From Elusimicrobiales bacterium (GTDB lineage Bacteria; Elusimicrobiota; Elusimicrobia; Elusimicrobiales; Elusimicrobiaceae): DNA of 64,000 nucleotides. Position 1 is the stretch's first letter. Each line of letters opens with the position of its first letter. The stretch lies in the NCBI GenBank assembly GCA_041651175.1, contig JBAZJT010000007.1, positions 46,416 to 110,415 on the forward strand, read 5' to 3'. The position numbers were made by a program, and so were the translations under genes. The notes beneath the pieces were generated by a model. The model did no database searches and was not told the origin of the DNA. It saw nothing but the letters and a program-made list of their open reading frames with translations. Positions 44,109 to 52,122 of the stretch are shown one piece after another.

Positions 44109-44627
44109 ATGCGTAGCAAACTGGTGGCAATGGCGGTTGCGGTTGTTTTTGCGACGGTATTTAACGCGGCGGCGCAGCCCGGTAAGGCGAATGCGGATAC
44201 GCTGGATTATCTGGACGCTTATGCCGGACGTGCTCTTGCAGATGCGGTCTCTGCGCTTTGGGAAATTTCACCGCAAGTGAAGGCCGACCCGGTTTCCTGC
44301 GGAGCGGCGACATTGAGTGAGGTGCTGGGCGGCATAAGCGACCCTCAGCAACTCATGGGAACGGAATTTGACACGGATATCGGAATAAACGGTCCTGGAA
44401 CCGGTTACACGACACGCGCGAAAGCCGCCGGCAAAATTATTTCCGGAAACAGGTTGGGCGTCCAGATGGAAGTGGAAAAATTATACTTTCGCACGCGGGC
44501 TGACGGCAAGCGGGAATACTCCTCCGCCGAACATACCGGTGAGTGGATAGATTTTTCCGCCTCCTTTTCCGAAGGCAAATGCAGTGTGGATCCCGGCGCA
44601 GTCAGGGTTATGTGCCGAATGGGGTAG
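44109..44627 (+). CDS. Exported protein of unknown function
   Basis: 172 residues, unrecognised. Signal peptide (MRSKLVAMAVAVVFATVFNAAA). The mature part has three Cys (in PVSCGAA, GKCSV and VMCRMG) that may form disulfides, and a mixed alpha/beta-looking sequence. AGGAG 8 bp before the ATG. Box D in its promoter groups it with the transglycosylases and the chagasin-like protein. The 179 bp to 44806 contain the next promoter. Confidence 0.7.
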   Translation: MRSKLVAMAVAVVFATVFNAAAQPGKANADTLDYLDAYAGRALADAVSALWEISPQVKADPVSCGAATLSEVLGGISDPQQLMGTEFDTDIGINGPGTGYTTRAKAAGKIISGNRLGVQMEVEKLYFRTRADGKREYSSAEHTGEWIDFSASFSEGKCSVDPGAVRVMCRMG

Positions 44628-44729
44628 CACCCCGCGCGTCAATCCGCGGTCCGTTTCTTCCGGCAGGCTGCAAAATAGAGATGGCGGGCGTCCTTGGAAA
44701 GGATGCCGCCATCTCTTTGATTTAGGGCA

Positions 44730-44757
44730 TTGACATTTCAACAGGAAACTGTATAAT
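44730..44757 (+). promoter_or_regulatory. Consensus sigma-70 promoter of the clostripain gene
   Basis: TTGACA (44730-44735), 16-bp spacer, TATAAT (44752-44757). Gives a leader of about 43 nt with an AGAGAGG ribosome site, unlike the leaderless genes. Confidence 0.8.
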
Positions 44758-44806
44758 TGGGGCGGGCGGACGCAGCACCCAGACCGCCGCCCAAGAGAGG
44801 CTGTCC

Positions 44807-46102
44807 ATGTCCGGCAACGTTGTGATGGCAATGTTCGTGTCAGCCGTGTTCCAGTCCTGCGCCGCGGCGGCGGTCAGCTACGACAGCGCGCCCGCGGACG
44901 CAAAAGCCGCCAGCCGTGTTTCCGTATCCGAGGCTGTCTCCCGCTCGGGCGAGCCGCCCGCGCCGACCCCGTCTCCCGCTTCCCTGTCCGCAAAACCGGC
45001 GCAGCAGGCGAAATGGACCGTCATGGTTTTCATGAACGGCAAGAACGACCTGGAACGGTTCGCCTTCACGAACTTTTACCAGATGGAAAAAATCGGCTCG
45101 GACAAGGACATTCAGATAGTGGTGGAGTTCGGGCGCATGGGCAATGCCGCCAACGACGGCAAATGGTCCGGCTGCCGCCGCTATCTGGTGCAGAAGGCCG
45201 ACGACACCGACAAAATCTCCTCTCCCGTGCTGGAAAACATCCCCAAATGCGACATGGGTGATTACAAACACGCCGCCGATTTCGGCAAGTGGGCCATGGC
45301 TAAATATCCCGCCGAGCATTACATGTACATCCTCTGGAATCACGGCGGCGGCTGGACCAAGGCCATGGACAATCAGCCGGCCAAAATAATCTCCATAGAC
45401 GACGAGACGGGAAACCATATCAACACTCCGCAAATGGGCGCGCTGCTTAAATCCATGGGCCGCAAGATTGATGTTTACGCCTCAGACGCCTGCCTTATGC
45501 AGATGGCGGAAGTCGCCTACGAGATTAAAAATTACGCCTCCTATGTAGTGGGTTCAGAGGAGCTGGAAGCCGGGGACGGCTACACCTATGACGCTTTCCT
45601 CCAGAAAGCGCGCGCCTCCGACCTCTCGCCCAAGGCGCTGGCCAAGGCTGCGGTTGACAGCTATACGGACCATTACACCTATATGGGCACGCAGTCGTAT
45701 GTGAACAGCGACGCGCTGCCGGGGCTGGTGAAAAAGATGGATGCGTTCGCGGATGCCGTTATGGTCTCAGGCGACAAGGAGGCCGTCAGAAAGGCGCGTG
45801 CCGCAACCCAGCATTACGCGGTGAATTACAGTTATAAAGATAACGCCGACCTGTACCATTTCGTCTCCCTTGTTTCCGCTCCGGCGGATACGGCTCAGAA
45901 AATAAAGGACGCCGCCTCGGAACTTATGAGTTATCTGTCCGGCAGCGTCGTCGGGCATAACAGGGTTACGTCGGATTATGCGGATTCGCACGGCCTGGCG
46001 GTGTATCTGCCTGCCGAGACTTACGACAAGAATTACGACGAGCTTGCCTTTGCCAAGGCGGGCAAGTGGCCCAAATTCGCGCAGTGGCTGGTCTCCAAGT
46101 AA
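44807..46102 (+). CDS. Exported clostripain-family (C11) cysteine peptidase
   Basis: 431 residues. N-terminal signal (1-~22), a Ser/Pro/Ala linker to ~65, then the caspase-like peptidase: KWTVMVFMNGKNDLE, ILWNHGGGW with catalytic H179, and VYASDACLMQMAEVAYEI with catalytic C229, then YVVGSEELEAGDGYTYDAFL. C11 enzymes cleave after Arg or Lys, often after self-processing. The N-terminal linker could be a propeptide. Its own strong promoter and terminator make it monocistronic. Confidence 0.93.
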   Translation: MSGNVVMAMFVSAVFQSCAAAAVSYDSAPADAKAASRVSVSEAVSRSGEPPAPTPSPASLSAKPAQQAKWTVMVFMNGKNDLERFAFTNFYQMEKIGSDKDIQIVVEFGRMGNAANDGKWSGCRRYLVQKADDTDKISSPVLENIPKCDMGDYKHAADFGKWAMAKYPAEHYMYILWNHGGGWTKAMDNQPAKIISIDDETGNHINTPQMGALLKSMGRKIDVYASDACLMQMAEVAYEIKNYASYVVGSEELEAGDGYTYDAFLQKARASDLSPKALAKAAVDSYTDHYTYMGTQSYVNSDALPGLVKKMDAFADAVMVSGDKEAVRKARAATQHYAVNYSYKDNADLYHFVSLVSAPADTAQKIKDAASELMSYLSGSVVGHNRVTSDYADSHGLAVYLPAETYDKNYDELAFAKAGKWPKFAQWLVSK

Positions 46103-46124
46103 CCGCGTTGCCGCGCGTCTCCTG

Positions 46125-46153
46125 CGCCCCCGCGAAAGCGGGGGCGTTTTTTT
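46125..46153 (+). terminator. Rho-independent terminator
   Basis: CGCCCCCGC, GAAA, GCGGGGGCG, TTTTTTT, right after the clostripain stop. Confidence 0.92.
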
Positions 46154-46171
46154 GCGGGAAATTGGTTGTTA

Positions 46172-46333
46172 ACCTGAATGTTTCAGTTGGATTGCGGGAT
46201 TCGGCGAAAAATCGCTTCATACTGCCTTCACAAAATTATCCTTTCGCGCAGTGAGGCGCGCGCGGATAATTTTGTTCGGCATTATTTCGCGCTTTTTCGC
46301 CTCGGTCCTCGCAACCAACTGAAACATTCAGGC
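46172..46333. repeat. 162-bp inverted-repeat element, copy 3
   Basis: Almost identical to 2477-2638 and in the same orientation, though 44 kb away. Lies just after the clostripain terminator. Terminal repeats CCTGAATGTTTCAGTTGG and CCAACTGAAACATTCAGG are perfect complements here. Confidence 0.87.
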
Positions 46334-46340
46334 TAAGAAT

Positions 46341-46381
46341 AAGTCCGGGAAATCTGCGGTAAATCCGTGTTGCCTCTGCGG
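46341..46381. repeat. Short dispersed intergenic repeat
   Basis: AAGTCCGGGAAATCTGCGG then TAAATCCGTGTTGCCTCT. Related to 38450-38482. Tandem ATCTGYGG/ATCYGTG words recur in it. It abuts the inverted-repeat element. Confidence 0.5.
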
Positions 46382-46618
46382 ATAAAACTTCCCAGTCGTA
46401 AAGCGGCTTTTCCTTATAATTTAACGGCGTTTCATCCACAGAATATTCCAAAAAACCACCCTCCTCTTATTTCAGCCGGATTTTGGCACAATAGCGATTT
46501 TGTATAATCATCAAGCAGGACACATCCGTCCGGTTAAAAATTGGAAGACGTTCCTTGGATAATATGCGCATCCGCAGAGGTTTGGGGTAGAACTTAGAAT
46601 CCGCGGCAGACGGACAGT
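46382..46618. other. Non-coding gap before nadD
   Basis: With the two repeats this forms a 516-bp gap. It contains a TATAAT (46503-46508) that could start a leader of about 105 nt for nadD, and a TAGAAT 18 bp before the ATG. I see no gene or structured RNA. Confidence 0.4.
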
Positions 46619-47767
46619 ATGACAAAAATCCTTGTTTATGGCGGGTGTTTTGACCCGCCGCATCGCGGGCATGGCGGGCTTCTGACGGCGGCGCTGACGC
46701 AGGTAAAGCCGGATTTATGCATTATGGTTCCGGCTTTCGTGTCGCCTTTCAAGGACGGCTCCGCGGCGGAATTTATCCACCGGAAAAAACTGGCGGCTGC
46801 GCTGATTCCCGCCGGCGACAGGGTTGCCATTGACGATTTTGAATTTTTGCGCGGAAAAAAAACCTATACCTATCAGCTTCTGCGCGCGCTGGGCAAACGG
46901 CATTCCGGCGCGGAGTTTTATCTGCTTATGGGAAGCGACTGCTTTGCCGGCTTCTCCCGCTGGCGCAACTGGCGGGAGATTTGCGGGCGGGCCAAAATCG
47001 TGGTCGGGCAAAGGAAGGATTTGCCGGACATCCGCGCCCTGCGCCCGGCCTGCGGTTATATGCCGCTAAAAGGCGCCTTCCCGGCGGTGTCGTCAACCGC
47101 GCTGCGCGCCGGGATTTACTGCTCCGGCGAAATTCCGGCGGACGTGCCGGCGCGGGCCGCGGAATATATCAGGCGGCATGGGCTTTACGGGCTGGATATT
47201 CACAGGCAGCTTAAAGCCGCGCTCAAGCCGGGCAGGTACGAACATACGCGCTGCACGGCGGCGCTGGCAACGCGCCTGGCGGAACGGCACGGCGTTCCGG
47301 CGGATGCCGCCGCGCTGGCCGGGCTGCTGCACGACGCCGGAAAACGGGACATCCCGTGGATGCTGAGATATTGCCGCAAATACGGCGTTCTGAAAAACAC
47401 CCTGCTGCGCGAGACCGCGCTGCGCCAGCCGGGGATGCTGCATTCGCACATCAGCGCGGACGTTGCGCGGCGCAGCTTCGGCGTCAGGGATGCGGATATA
47501 TTATCCGCCATTGAAAACCACACGCTGGGCCGCGCGGGGATGTCTTTGCTGGAGAAAATCGTTTTTGTCTCCGACGCCGCCTCCGAGGACCGAGGTTTCG
47601 GCCATGCCGGGCGGCTGCGCGCGCTGGCATTGCGCGACATTGACGCCGCGCTGCTGGAAACAGCGCGAATCAAGCTGGCCTGGGTGATAAAAACCGGCAA
47701 ATGGCTTTGCCCCAAAGGAATTGAGCTATGGAACTCCCTGACCGGCGGCGCGTCGGCGAAATTCTAG
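46619..47767 (+). CDS. nadD: NadD-YqeK fusion: nicotinate-nucleotide adenylyltransferase plus HD hydrolase
   Basis: 382 residues in two domains. 1-~195: nucleotidyltransferase with GGCFDPPHRGH (HxGH), LLMGSDCFAGFSRW and SSTALRAGI, making NaAD for NAD synthesis. ~200-360: HD domain of the YqeK type, with HTRCTAALATRLA, GLLHDAGK, LHSHISADVARRSFG and IVFVSDAASEDRG, expected to hydrolyse Ap4A. The two are separate adjacent genes in Firmicutes. No Shine-Dalgarno sequence was clear. Leads an eight-gene operon. Confidence 0.92.
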   Translation: MTKILVYGGCFDPPHRGHGGLLTAALTQVKPDLCIMVPAFVSPFKDGSAAEFIHRKKLAAALIPAGDRVAIDDFEFLRGKKTYTYQLLRALGKRHSGAEFYLLMGSDCFAGFSRWRNWREICGRAKIVVGQRKDLPDIRALRPACGYMPLKGAFPAVSSTALRAGIYCSGEIPADVPARAAEYIRRHGLYGLDIHRQLKAALKPGRYEHTRCTAALATRLAERHGVPADAAALAGLLHDAGKRDIPWMLRYCRKYGVLKNTLLRETALRQPGMLHSHISADVARRSFGVRDADILSAIENHTLGRAGMSLLEKIVFVSDAASEDRGFGHAGRLRALALRDIDAALLETARIKLAWVIKTGKWLCPKGIELWNSLTGGASAKF

Positions 47768-48612
47768 GCCGCGCCATCGCCTGCGCGGCGTTTGCCGCCG
47801 TGCTATACGCGGCGGCGGCGCATTTGCGCTCCGATTTTTCGCGCGGGCTGGCAAAAGGCCGCCCGGTGCAGGTGGCGCTGCTGACCTCGCCCCCTGCGAT
47901 AATCTCCTACAACAGCGCGGAGGGCAAAGCTTTTATCAGCATGGCGCGCGGCGGGGCCGCCTCCGCCACCAATGCGGCGCGGGCCGCGCAGGCGCTGGAG
48001 CAGGCCGGCCTCCGCCGCCCCGACGGGCGCGTTCTCTATTACGTTCCCTGCAACGCGGACCGGCAGGCCGCCATTGACGGAATGGAAACGCGCTTCAACA
48101 ACTGGCGGGCAAGGCCCCTGCTGGCGGCGGATTTTTTCAGCGGATACATCGGGGGGCGGCTGGGCGGACGCTGCAATATCGGGCTTGCCGATTTTGCCGG
48201 CATAGTCATGGAACTGTCGCGGCTTGAGTGGCCGGATTTCGTCATCGCCGCCGCGAATGTGCCGGAGGCGCCGCAGTCCGCCGGCAAACCGCTTACGGTG
48301 GAAGTCCTCAACGCCAGCGGGCACAAAAACATGGCGGCGCTGGTAACGCGGCAGTTGCGCCGCATAAGCGAAACCGGCCCGCTGAAAGTGGACGTGCTGC
48401 GTTTTGACAATTACGGGGAACTGCTGCCGCACAGCCGCATAATAGACCGCTCCGGCAGGATTGACGACGCCAGCCGCCTGGCGCGCAGCCTGGGAATAGT
48501 CTCCGGCAGGATAATATCGGAGAAGCGAGGCCTCAATTTCACCGACGCCACAGTCATAGTGGGAATGGACTGCAAAACATCTGGCTGGAAAACGCAGGAA
48601 ATGCTACCCTAA
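47728..48612 (+). CDS. Membrane-anchored LytR C-terminal domain protein
   Basis: 294 residues. One N-terminal membrane segment (~14-32), a middle part resembling the LytR/CpsA region only loosely (VQVALLTSP, FISMARGGAA), and a LytR_C domain at ~190-280 opening VEVLNASGHKNMAALVTRQLR. The phosphotransferase active-site arginines of full LCP proteins are not evident. It starts 40 bp inside nadD, with AAAGGA 8 bp before the ATG. Confidence 0.72.
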   Translation: MELPDRRRVGEILGRAIACAAFAAVLYAAAAHLRSDFSRGLAKGRPVQVALLTSPPAIISYNSAEGKAFISMARGGAASATNAARAAQALEQAGLRRPDGRVLYYVPCNADRQAAIDGMETRFNNWRARPLLAADFFSGYIGGRLGGRCNIGLADFAGIVMELSRLEWPDFVIAAANVPEAPQSAGKPLTVEVLNASGHKNMAALVTRQLRRISETGPLKVDVLRFDNYGELLPHSRIIDRSGRIDDASRLARSLGIVSGRIISEKRGLNFTDATVIVGMDCKTSGWKTQEMLP

Positions 48613-48640
48613 TGGAAGCAGCTTAAAAGAGGGGATAATT

Positions 48641-49744
48641 ATGCCAATGGACATGATAGCCATTCTGAGGGTCGCCGTAGGCATGGGGGCAAGCGACATT
48701 CATATCGTGGTCGGAAAGCCGCCCATGATGCGCCGCAACGGCGAAATAGCGCCGGTGCCGGGATTTCCGGCAATGGACACGGAGCAGACCAAAGCCGTCA
48801 TTTACGCGGTGCTGTTCGAATCCCACCGCCAGAGATTCGAGGAAACCTGGGAACTGGACTGTTCCTTCGGCGTGGAGGGGCTGGGCAGATTCCGCATAAA
48901 CGTTTTCATGCAGACAAACGGGGTGGAGGCGGTGCTGCGCGTAATCCCCTCCAAAATCCCCAAGGCCGAGGAGATAGACCTCTCCCCGCCGATGATAGCG
49001 CTGGCCGACATACCGCGCGGGCTTATTCTGGTTACGGGACCCACGGGCTCCGGCAAGTCCACCACGTTGGCGGCGCTGCTGGAAATCATAAACCAGCGGG
49101 AAGCTCTCAATATTCTCACCATAGAGGACCCGATAGAGTTCGTCTATACCAACGCGAAATCCATATTCCGGCAGCGCGAGGTGGGGCAGCAGACGAAATC
49201 CTTCTCGGCGGCGCTGCGCGCCGCGCTGCGCCAGGACCCGGATGTTGTGCTGATAGGCGAAATGCGCGACCTGGAAACCATCCAGCTTGCCCTCACCGCC
49301 GCGGAAACCGGGCATCTGTGCCTTGCCACCCTGCACACACAGGACGCGCCCAGCAGCATAGACCGCATGATAGACGTGTTCCCCCCCCATCAGCAGACGC
49401 AGGTGCGCATACAGCTGGCCTCCACGCTGCAGGGCGTGATATCCCAGCTGCTGCTGCCCAGACGCGACGGGCGGGGCCGCGTGGCCGCGCGGGAATTCAT
49501 GTCCATAACCCCAGCCATCTCAAACCTGATTCGCGAATCCAAGACGCACATGATATACAACGCCATAGAAACCGGCGCCAAATTCGGCATGGTTTCCATG
49601 GACAAATCGCTGGCGAATCTGGTGCGCCGCGGGCTGATAACATACGACGAGGCCGCCTCCAAGGCCCACAGCGCCGAAACGTTCAGGCAGCTTTGCGGAG
49701 GAACCGGGGTCGCGGCCTCCTCCTCCCTGGGGGACGACAACTGA
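48641..49744 (+). CDS. pilT: PilT-family twitching ATPase, copy 1
   Basis: 367 residues. N-terminal PAS-like part (GASDIHIVVGKPPMMRRNGE), Walker A VTGPTGSGKSTTLAAL, Asp box TIEDPIEFV, Walker B DVVLIGEMRDLET, His box LATLHTQDAPSSIDR and the PilT-specific AISNLIRES. It drives type IV pilus retraction. AGAGGGG 6 bp before the ATG. A paralogue is encoded 1.3 kb downstream. No other pilus genes are in the window. Confidence 0.95.
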   Translation: MPMDMIAILRVAVGMGASDIHIVVGKPPMMRRNGEIAPVPGFPAMDTEQTKAVIYAVLFESHRQRFEETWELDCSFGVEGLGRFRINVFMQTNGVEAVLRVIPSKIPKAEEIDLSPPMIALADIPRGLILVTGPTGSGKSTTLAALLEIINQREALNILTIEDPIEFVYTNAKSIFRQREVGQQTKSFSAALRAALRQDPDVVLIGEMRDLETIQLALTAAETGHLCLATLHTQDAPSSIDRMIDVFPPHQQTQVRIQLASTLQGVISQLLLPRRDGRGRVAAREFMSITPAISNLIRESKTHMIYNAIETGAKFGMVSMDKSLANLVRRGLITYDEAASKAHSAETFRQLCGGTGVAASSSLGDDN

Positions 49745-49746
49745 AC

Positions 49747-50640
49747 ATGACGGAGCTTTCGGCGATAAAAGAAATTCCTGTTTTCGCCGCCATTGACGAC
49801 AACTGCGCCGCGGCGATAGCCGCCGCCGCCTCGCGGCGCGGCCTGGCCGCGGGGGAAGTGCTGTTTAAGGAAGGCTCCCCCGGAACGGACGTGTTTTTCG
49901 TGCTCTCCGGCGCGGTGGCCATAGAAAAAAGCATCGCCATAGACAAATTCAAAACGCTGGCCGTGCTGGGCGGCGGCGAATTTTTCGGGGAAATGGCCGT
50001 GCTGTCCGACGACACCGGCCCGCGTTCGGCCCGCGCAGTGGCGCTGGCCGATTCCGTTCTGGCCGGAATTCAGGGGGAAAAGCTGCTGGAAATACTCCAC
50101 GGCTCGCCGAAATCCGGCATGGCGGCGCTGCGCGCGATGCTGCAGGCGGTAAGCGGACGGCTGCGCAAAACCTCCGCCGAACTGGCGATGGTTTATGACA
50201 TAAGCGCGCTTGCCTTCGCGGAATTTGAGGACGAAAAAGCTTTTGCCGCCCGCCTGCTGAACGAGGCGATGCCCTATCTGGAAGGCGGCTGGTCCGCCGG
50301 GTTTTATATCTACGACCGGTTCAACGAGGAGCTGTCCGTGTCCGCGCTGACCGGCGAGAATTTCACCCCGCCGCGCGACTTGGCGCAGATACGGGACAAC
50401 ATCCCCAACTTCTGGCATGGCGACCGCGCCTACACCGTGATTCTTCCGGGCAAAAAACGTCCCGACGGGTTTATGGTTTTCGCCGCGCCCGGGCCGCTGC
50501 CGGAGCAGGACAGGCGCGCGCTGGCCGTGGCGCTGTCCACGCTGGGCTGCCTGGCAAACTCCATGCTGGACAATATCCGCTACAACCGCGAAAACAAAAT
50601 GCGCGACATGCTCATGCGCCGCAAATACCAGAGAGGATGA
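49747..50640 (+). CDS. Cyclic-nucleotide-binding domain protein
   Basis: 297 residues. An N-terminal cNMP domain (~5-125): PVFAAIDDN, AGEVLFKEGSPGTDVFFVLSG, and LGGGEFFGEMAVLSDDTGPRSARAV, matching the phosphate-binding cassette FGEMxLLxxxxRSA. C-terminal ~140-285 is GAF-like in pattern, without a DNA-binding helix-turn-helix. Placed between two pilT genes, so it may tie pilus retraction to cyclic nucleotide levels, an inference. Starts 2 bp after the pilT stop. Confidence 0.85.
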   Translation: MTELSAIKEIPVFAAIDDNCAAAIAAAASRRGLAAGEVLFKEGSPGTDVFFVLSGAVAIEKSIAIDKFKTLAVLGGGEFFGEMAVLSDDTGPRSARAVALADSVLAGIQGEKLLEILHGSPKSGMAALRAMLQAVSGRLRKTSAELAMVYDISALAFAEFEDEKAFAARLLNEAMPYLEGGWSAGFYIYDRFNEELSVSALTGENFTPPRDLAQIRDNIPNFWHGDRAYTVILPGKKRPDGFMVFAAPGPLPEQDRRALAVALSTLGCLANSMLDNIRYNRENKMRDMLMRRKYQRG

Positions 50641-50641
50641 T

Positions 50642-51040
50642 ATGGCAAAAACAGCCGCTCAATTCAAAAGGCTTGCCGATGAAGCCGCCAAAATCGCCGA
50701 TGACAAGAAGGCCGAGGATATAAAAGTGCTGAAAATGGGCGAAATGTCGCCGCTGGCCGATTATGTGGTGATAGCCTCCTGCGACAGCGCGCCGCAGCTA
50801 GAGGCGGTGGAGCATGAAATCTCAAAGAAATTCAAGGAGCGCGGCATCTTCCGGCTCCACGGCGACGGCGCGGACAGCGAGGCCTGGCGCGTGCTGGATT
50901 ACGGCGGCGTGCTGGTGCATCTGATGACGCCGCAGGCGCGCGAGTTCTACGCGCTGGAAAAAATATACAGCTTCGCCGCACCCGCGCGCAAACGCAAAGC
51001 TCCGGCAAAGCGCGCGCCCCGCAAAATGTCCCGCAAATGA
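50642..51040 (+). CDS. rsfS: Ribosomal silencing factor RsfS
   Basis: Binds uL14 and blocks 50S-30S joining when nutrients fall. 132 residues. DIKVLKMGEMSPLADYVVIASCDSAPQLEAV, then GDGADSEAWRVLDYGGVLVHLMTPQAREFYALEKIY. A basic Lys/Arg/Pro/Ala tail (~113-132) is extra. Starts 1 bp after the cNMP stop and overlaps pilT copy 2 by 4 bp. It commonly lies near nadD, as here. Confidence 0.95.
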   Translation: MAKTAAQFKRLADEAAKIADDKKAEDIKVLKMGEMSPLADYVVIASCDSAPQLEAVEHEISKKFKERGIFRLHGDGADSEAWRVLDYGGVLVHLMTPQAREFYALEKIYSFAAPARKRKAPAKRAPRKMSRK

Positions 51041-52122
51041 GCCAGGACCTCCAGACAATACTCAAAGCGGGCGCGGCCTCCGGCGCAAGCGACATAATGC
51101 TGGTCTCCGGCAGGCCGCCGATGGCGCGCGTCAACGGCCAGGTGCTGCCGATGGCGGGCGCCTCCCCCCTTTCCGCGGACGAATGCAAGGCGCTGATATA
51201 TTCCGGGATTTTTGAGACGCTGCGCGCCCGCTTTGAAGCCGAGTGGGAGCTGGATTACTCGTTTACCATCGCGGGGGTCTCGCGCTTCCGCGTCAACGTG
51301 CTGGCGCAGCGGACGGGGCTTTCCGCCGTCTACCGCGTGATACCGGCGCATATCCCCTCGCCGGAGGAGATAGGGCTTACGGCGGAGATGTCCGCGCTTA
51401 CCGATTTGCCAAACGGGCTTGTGATAGTAACCGGCCCCACCGGCTCCGGCAAGTCCACCACCCTGGCCTGCCTGGTGGAGCTTATCAACCGCAAATACCG
51501 CAAAAGCATAATCACCATAGAAGACCCTGTGGAATACGTCTACGAGCCTAAAAACTGCGTCATCATGCAGCGCGAGGTGGGCCAGCACACCAAATCGTTC
51601 AAGGAGGCGCTGCGCCGCGCGCTGCGCCAGGCCCCGGACGTGATTATGGTGGGCGAAATGCGCGACCTGGAGACCATGCAGCTCGCCATCTCCGCGGCGG
51701 AAACCGGGCATCTGTGCTTTGCCACGCTGCACACGCAGGACTGCGCCTCCACCGTGGACCGCGTCATAGACGTTTTCCCCCCCGGCCAGCAGGAGCAGGT
51801 GCGCACACAGCTCGCGCTTACCCTGCGCGCCGTGGTGGCGCAGATACTGCTGCCTTCCGCCGACGGCAACGGCAGGCTGGCGGCGCGGGAATTCATGGCC
51901 AACACCAATGCCGTAAGCTCGCTTATACGGGAGAACAAGGCTCACATGATTTACAGCGCGCTGGAAACCGGCAAAAAATTCGGCATGATGACCATGGACC
52001 AGAATCTTGCCGCGCTGGTTGTACAGGGGCGCATACGGGCGGAGCAGGCCCTGCTCAAAGCCCAGTCGCCCGAAACGCTCAAGCGGCTTATAGCCATGAC
52101 AATGGCCGCGCAACCTTTATGA
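51037..52122 (+). CDS. pilT: PilT-family twitching ATPase, copy 2
   Basis: 361 residues, same domain order as copy 1: GASDIMLVSGRPPMARVNGQ, Walker A VTGPTGSGKSTTLACL, TIEDPVEYVYEPKN, Walker B VIMVGEMRDLETMQ, FATLHTQDCASTVDR and NAVSSLIREN. Two paralogues with one of PilU type would fit motility systems that use a helper retraction ATPase. Which copy is which cannot be told from sequence alone. Stop overlaps the argS ATG. Confidence 0.94.
   Translation: MSQDLQTILKAGAASGASDIMLVSGRPPMARVNGQVLPMAGASPLSADECKALIYSGIFETLRARFEAEWELDYSFTIAGVSRFRVNVLAQRTGLSAVYRVIPAHIPSPEEIGLTAEMSALTDLPNGLVIVTGPTGSGKSTTLACLVELINRKYRKSIITIEDPVEYVYEPKNCVIMQREVGQHTKSFKEALRRALRQAPDVIMVGEMRDLETMQLAISAAETGHLCFATLHTQDCASTVDRVIDVFPPGQQEQVRTQLALTLRAVVAQILLPSADGNGRLAAREFMANTNAVSSLIRENKAHMIYSALETGKKFGMMTMDQNLAALVVQGRIRAEQALLKAQSPETLKRLIAMTMAAQPL

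Noticed and set aside
46236..46451. 71-codon minus-strand ORF before nadD
   Set aside because: It spans the boundary of two repeats and has no start signal. Translated repeat sequence.
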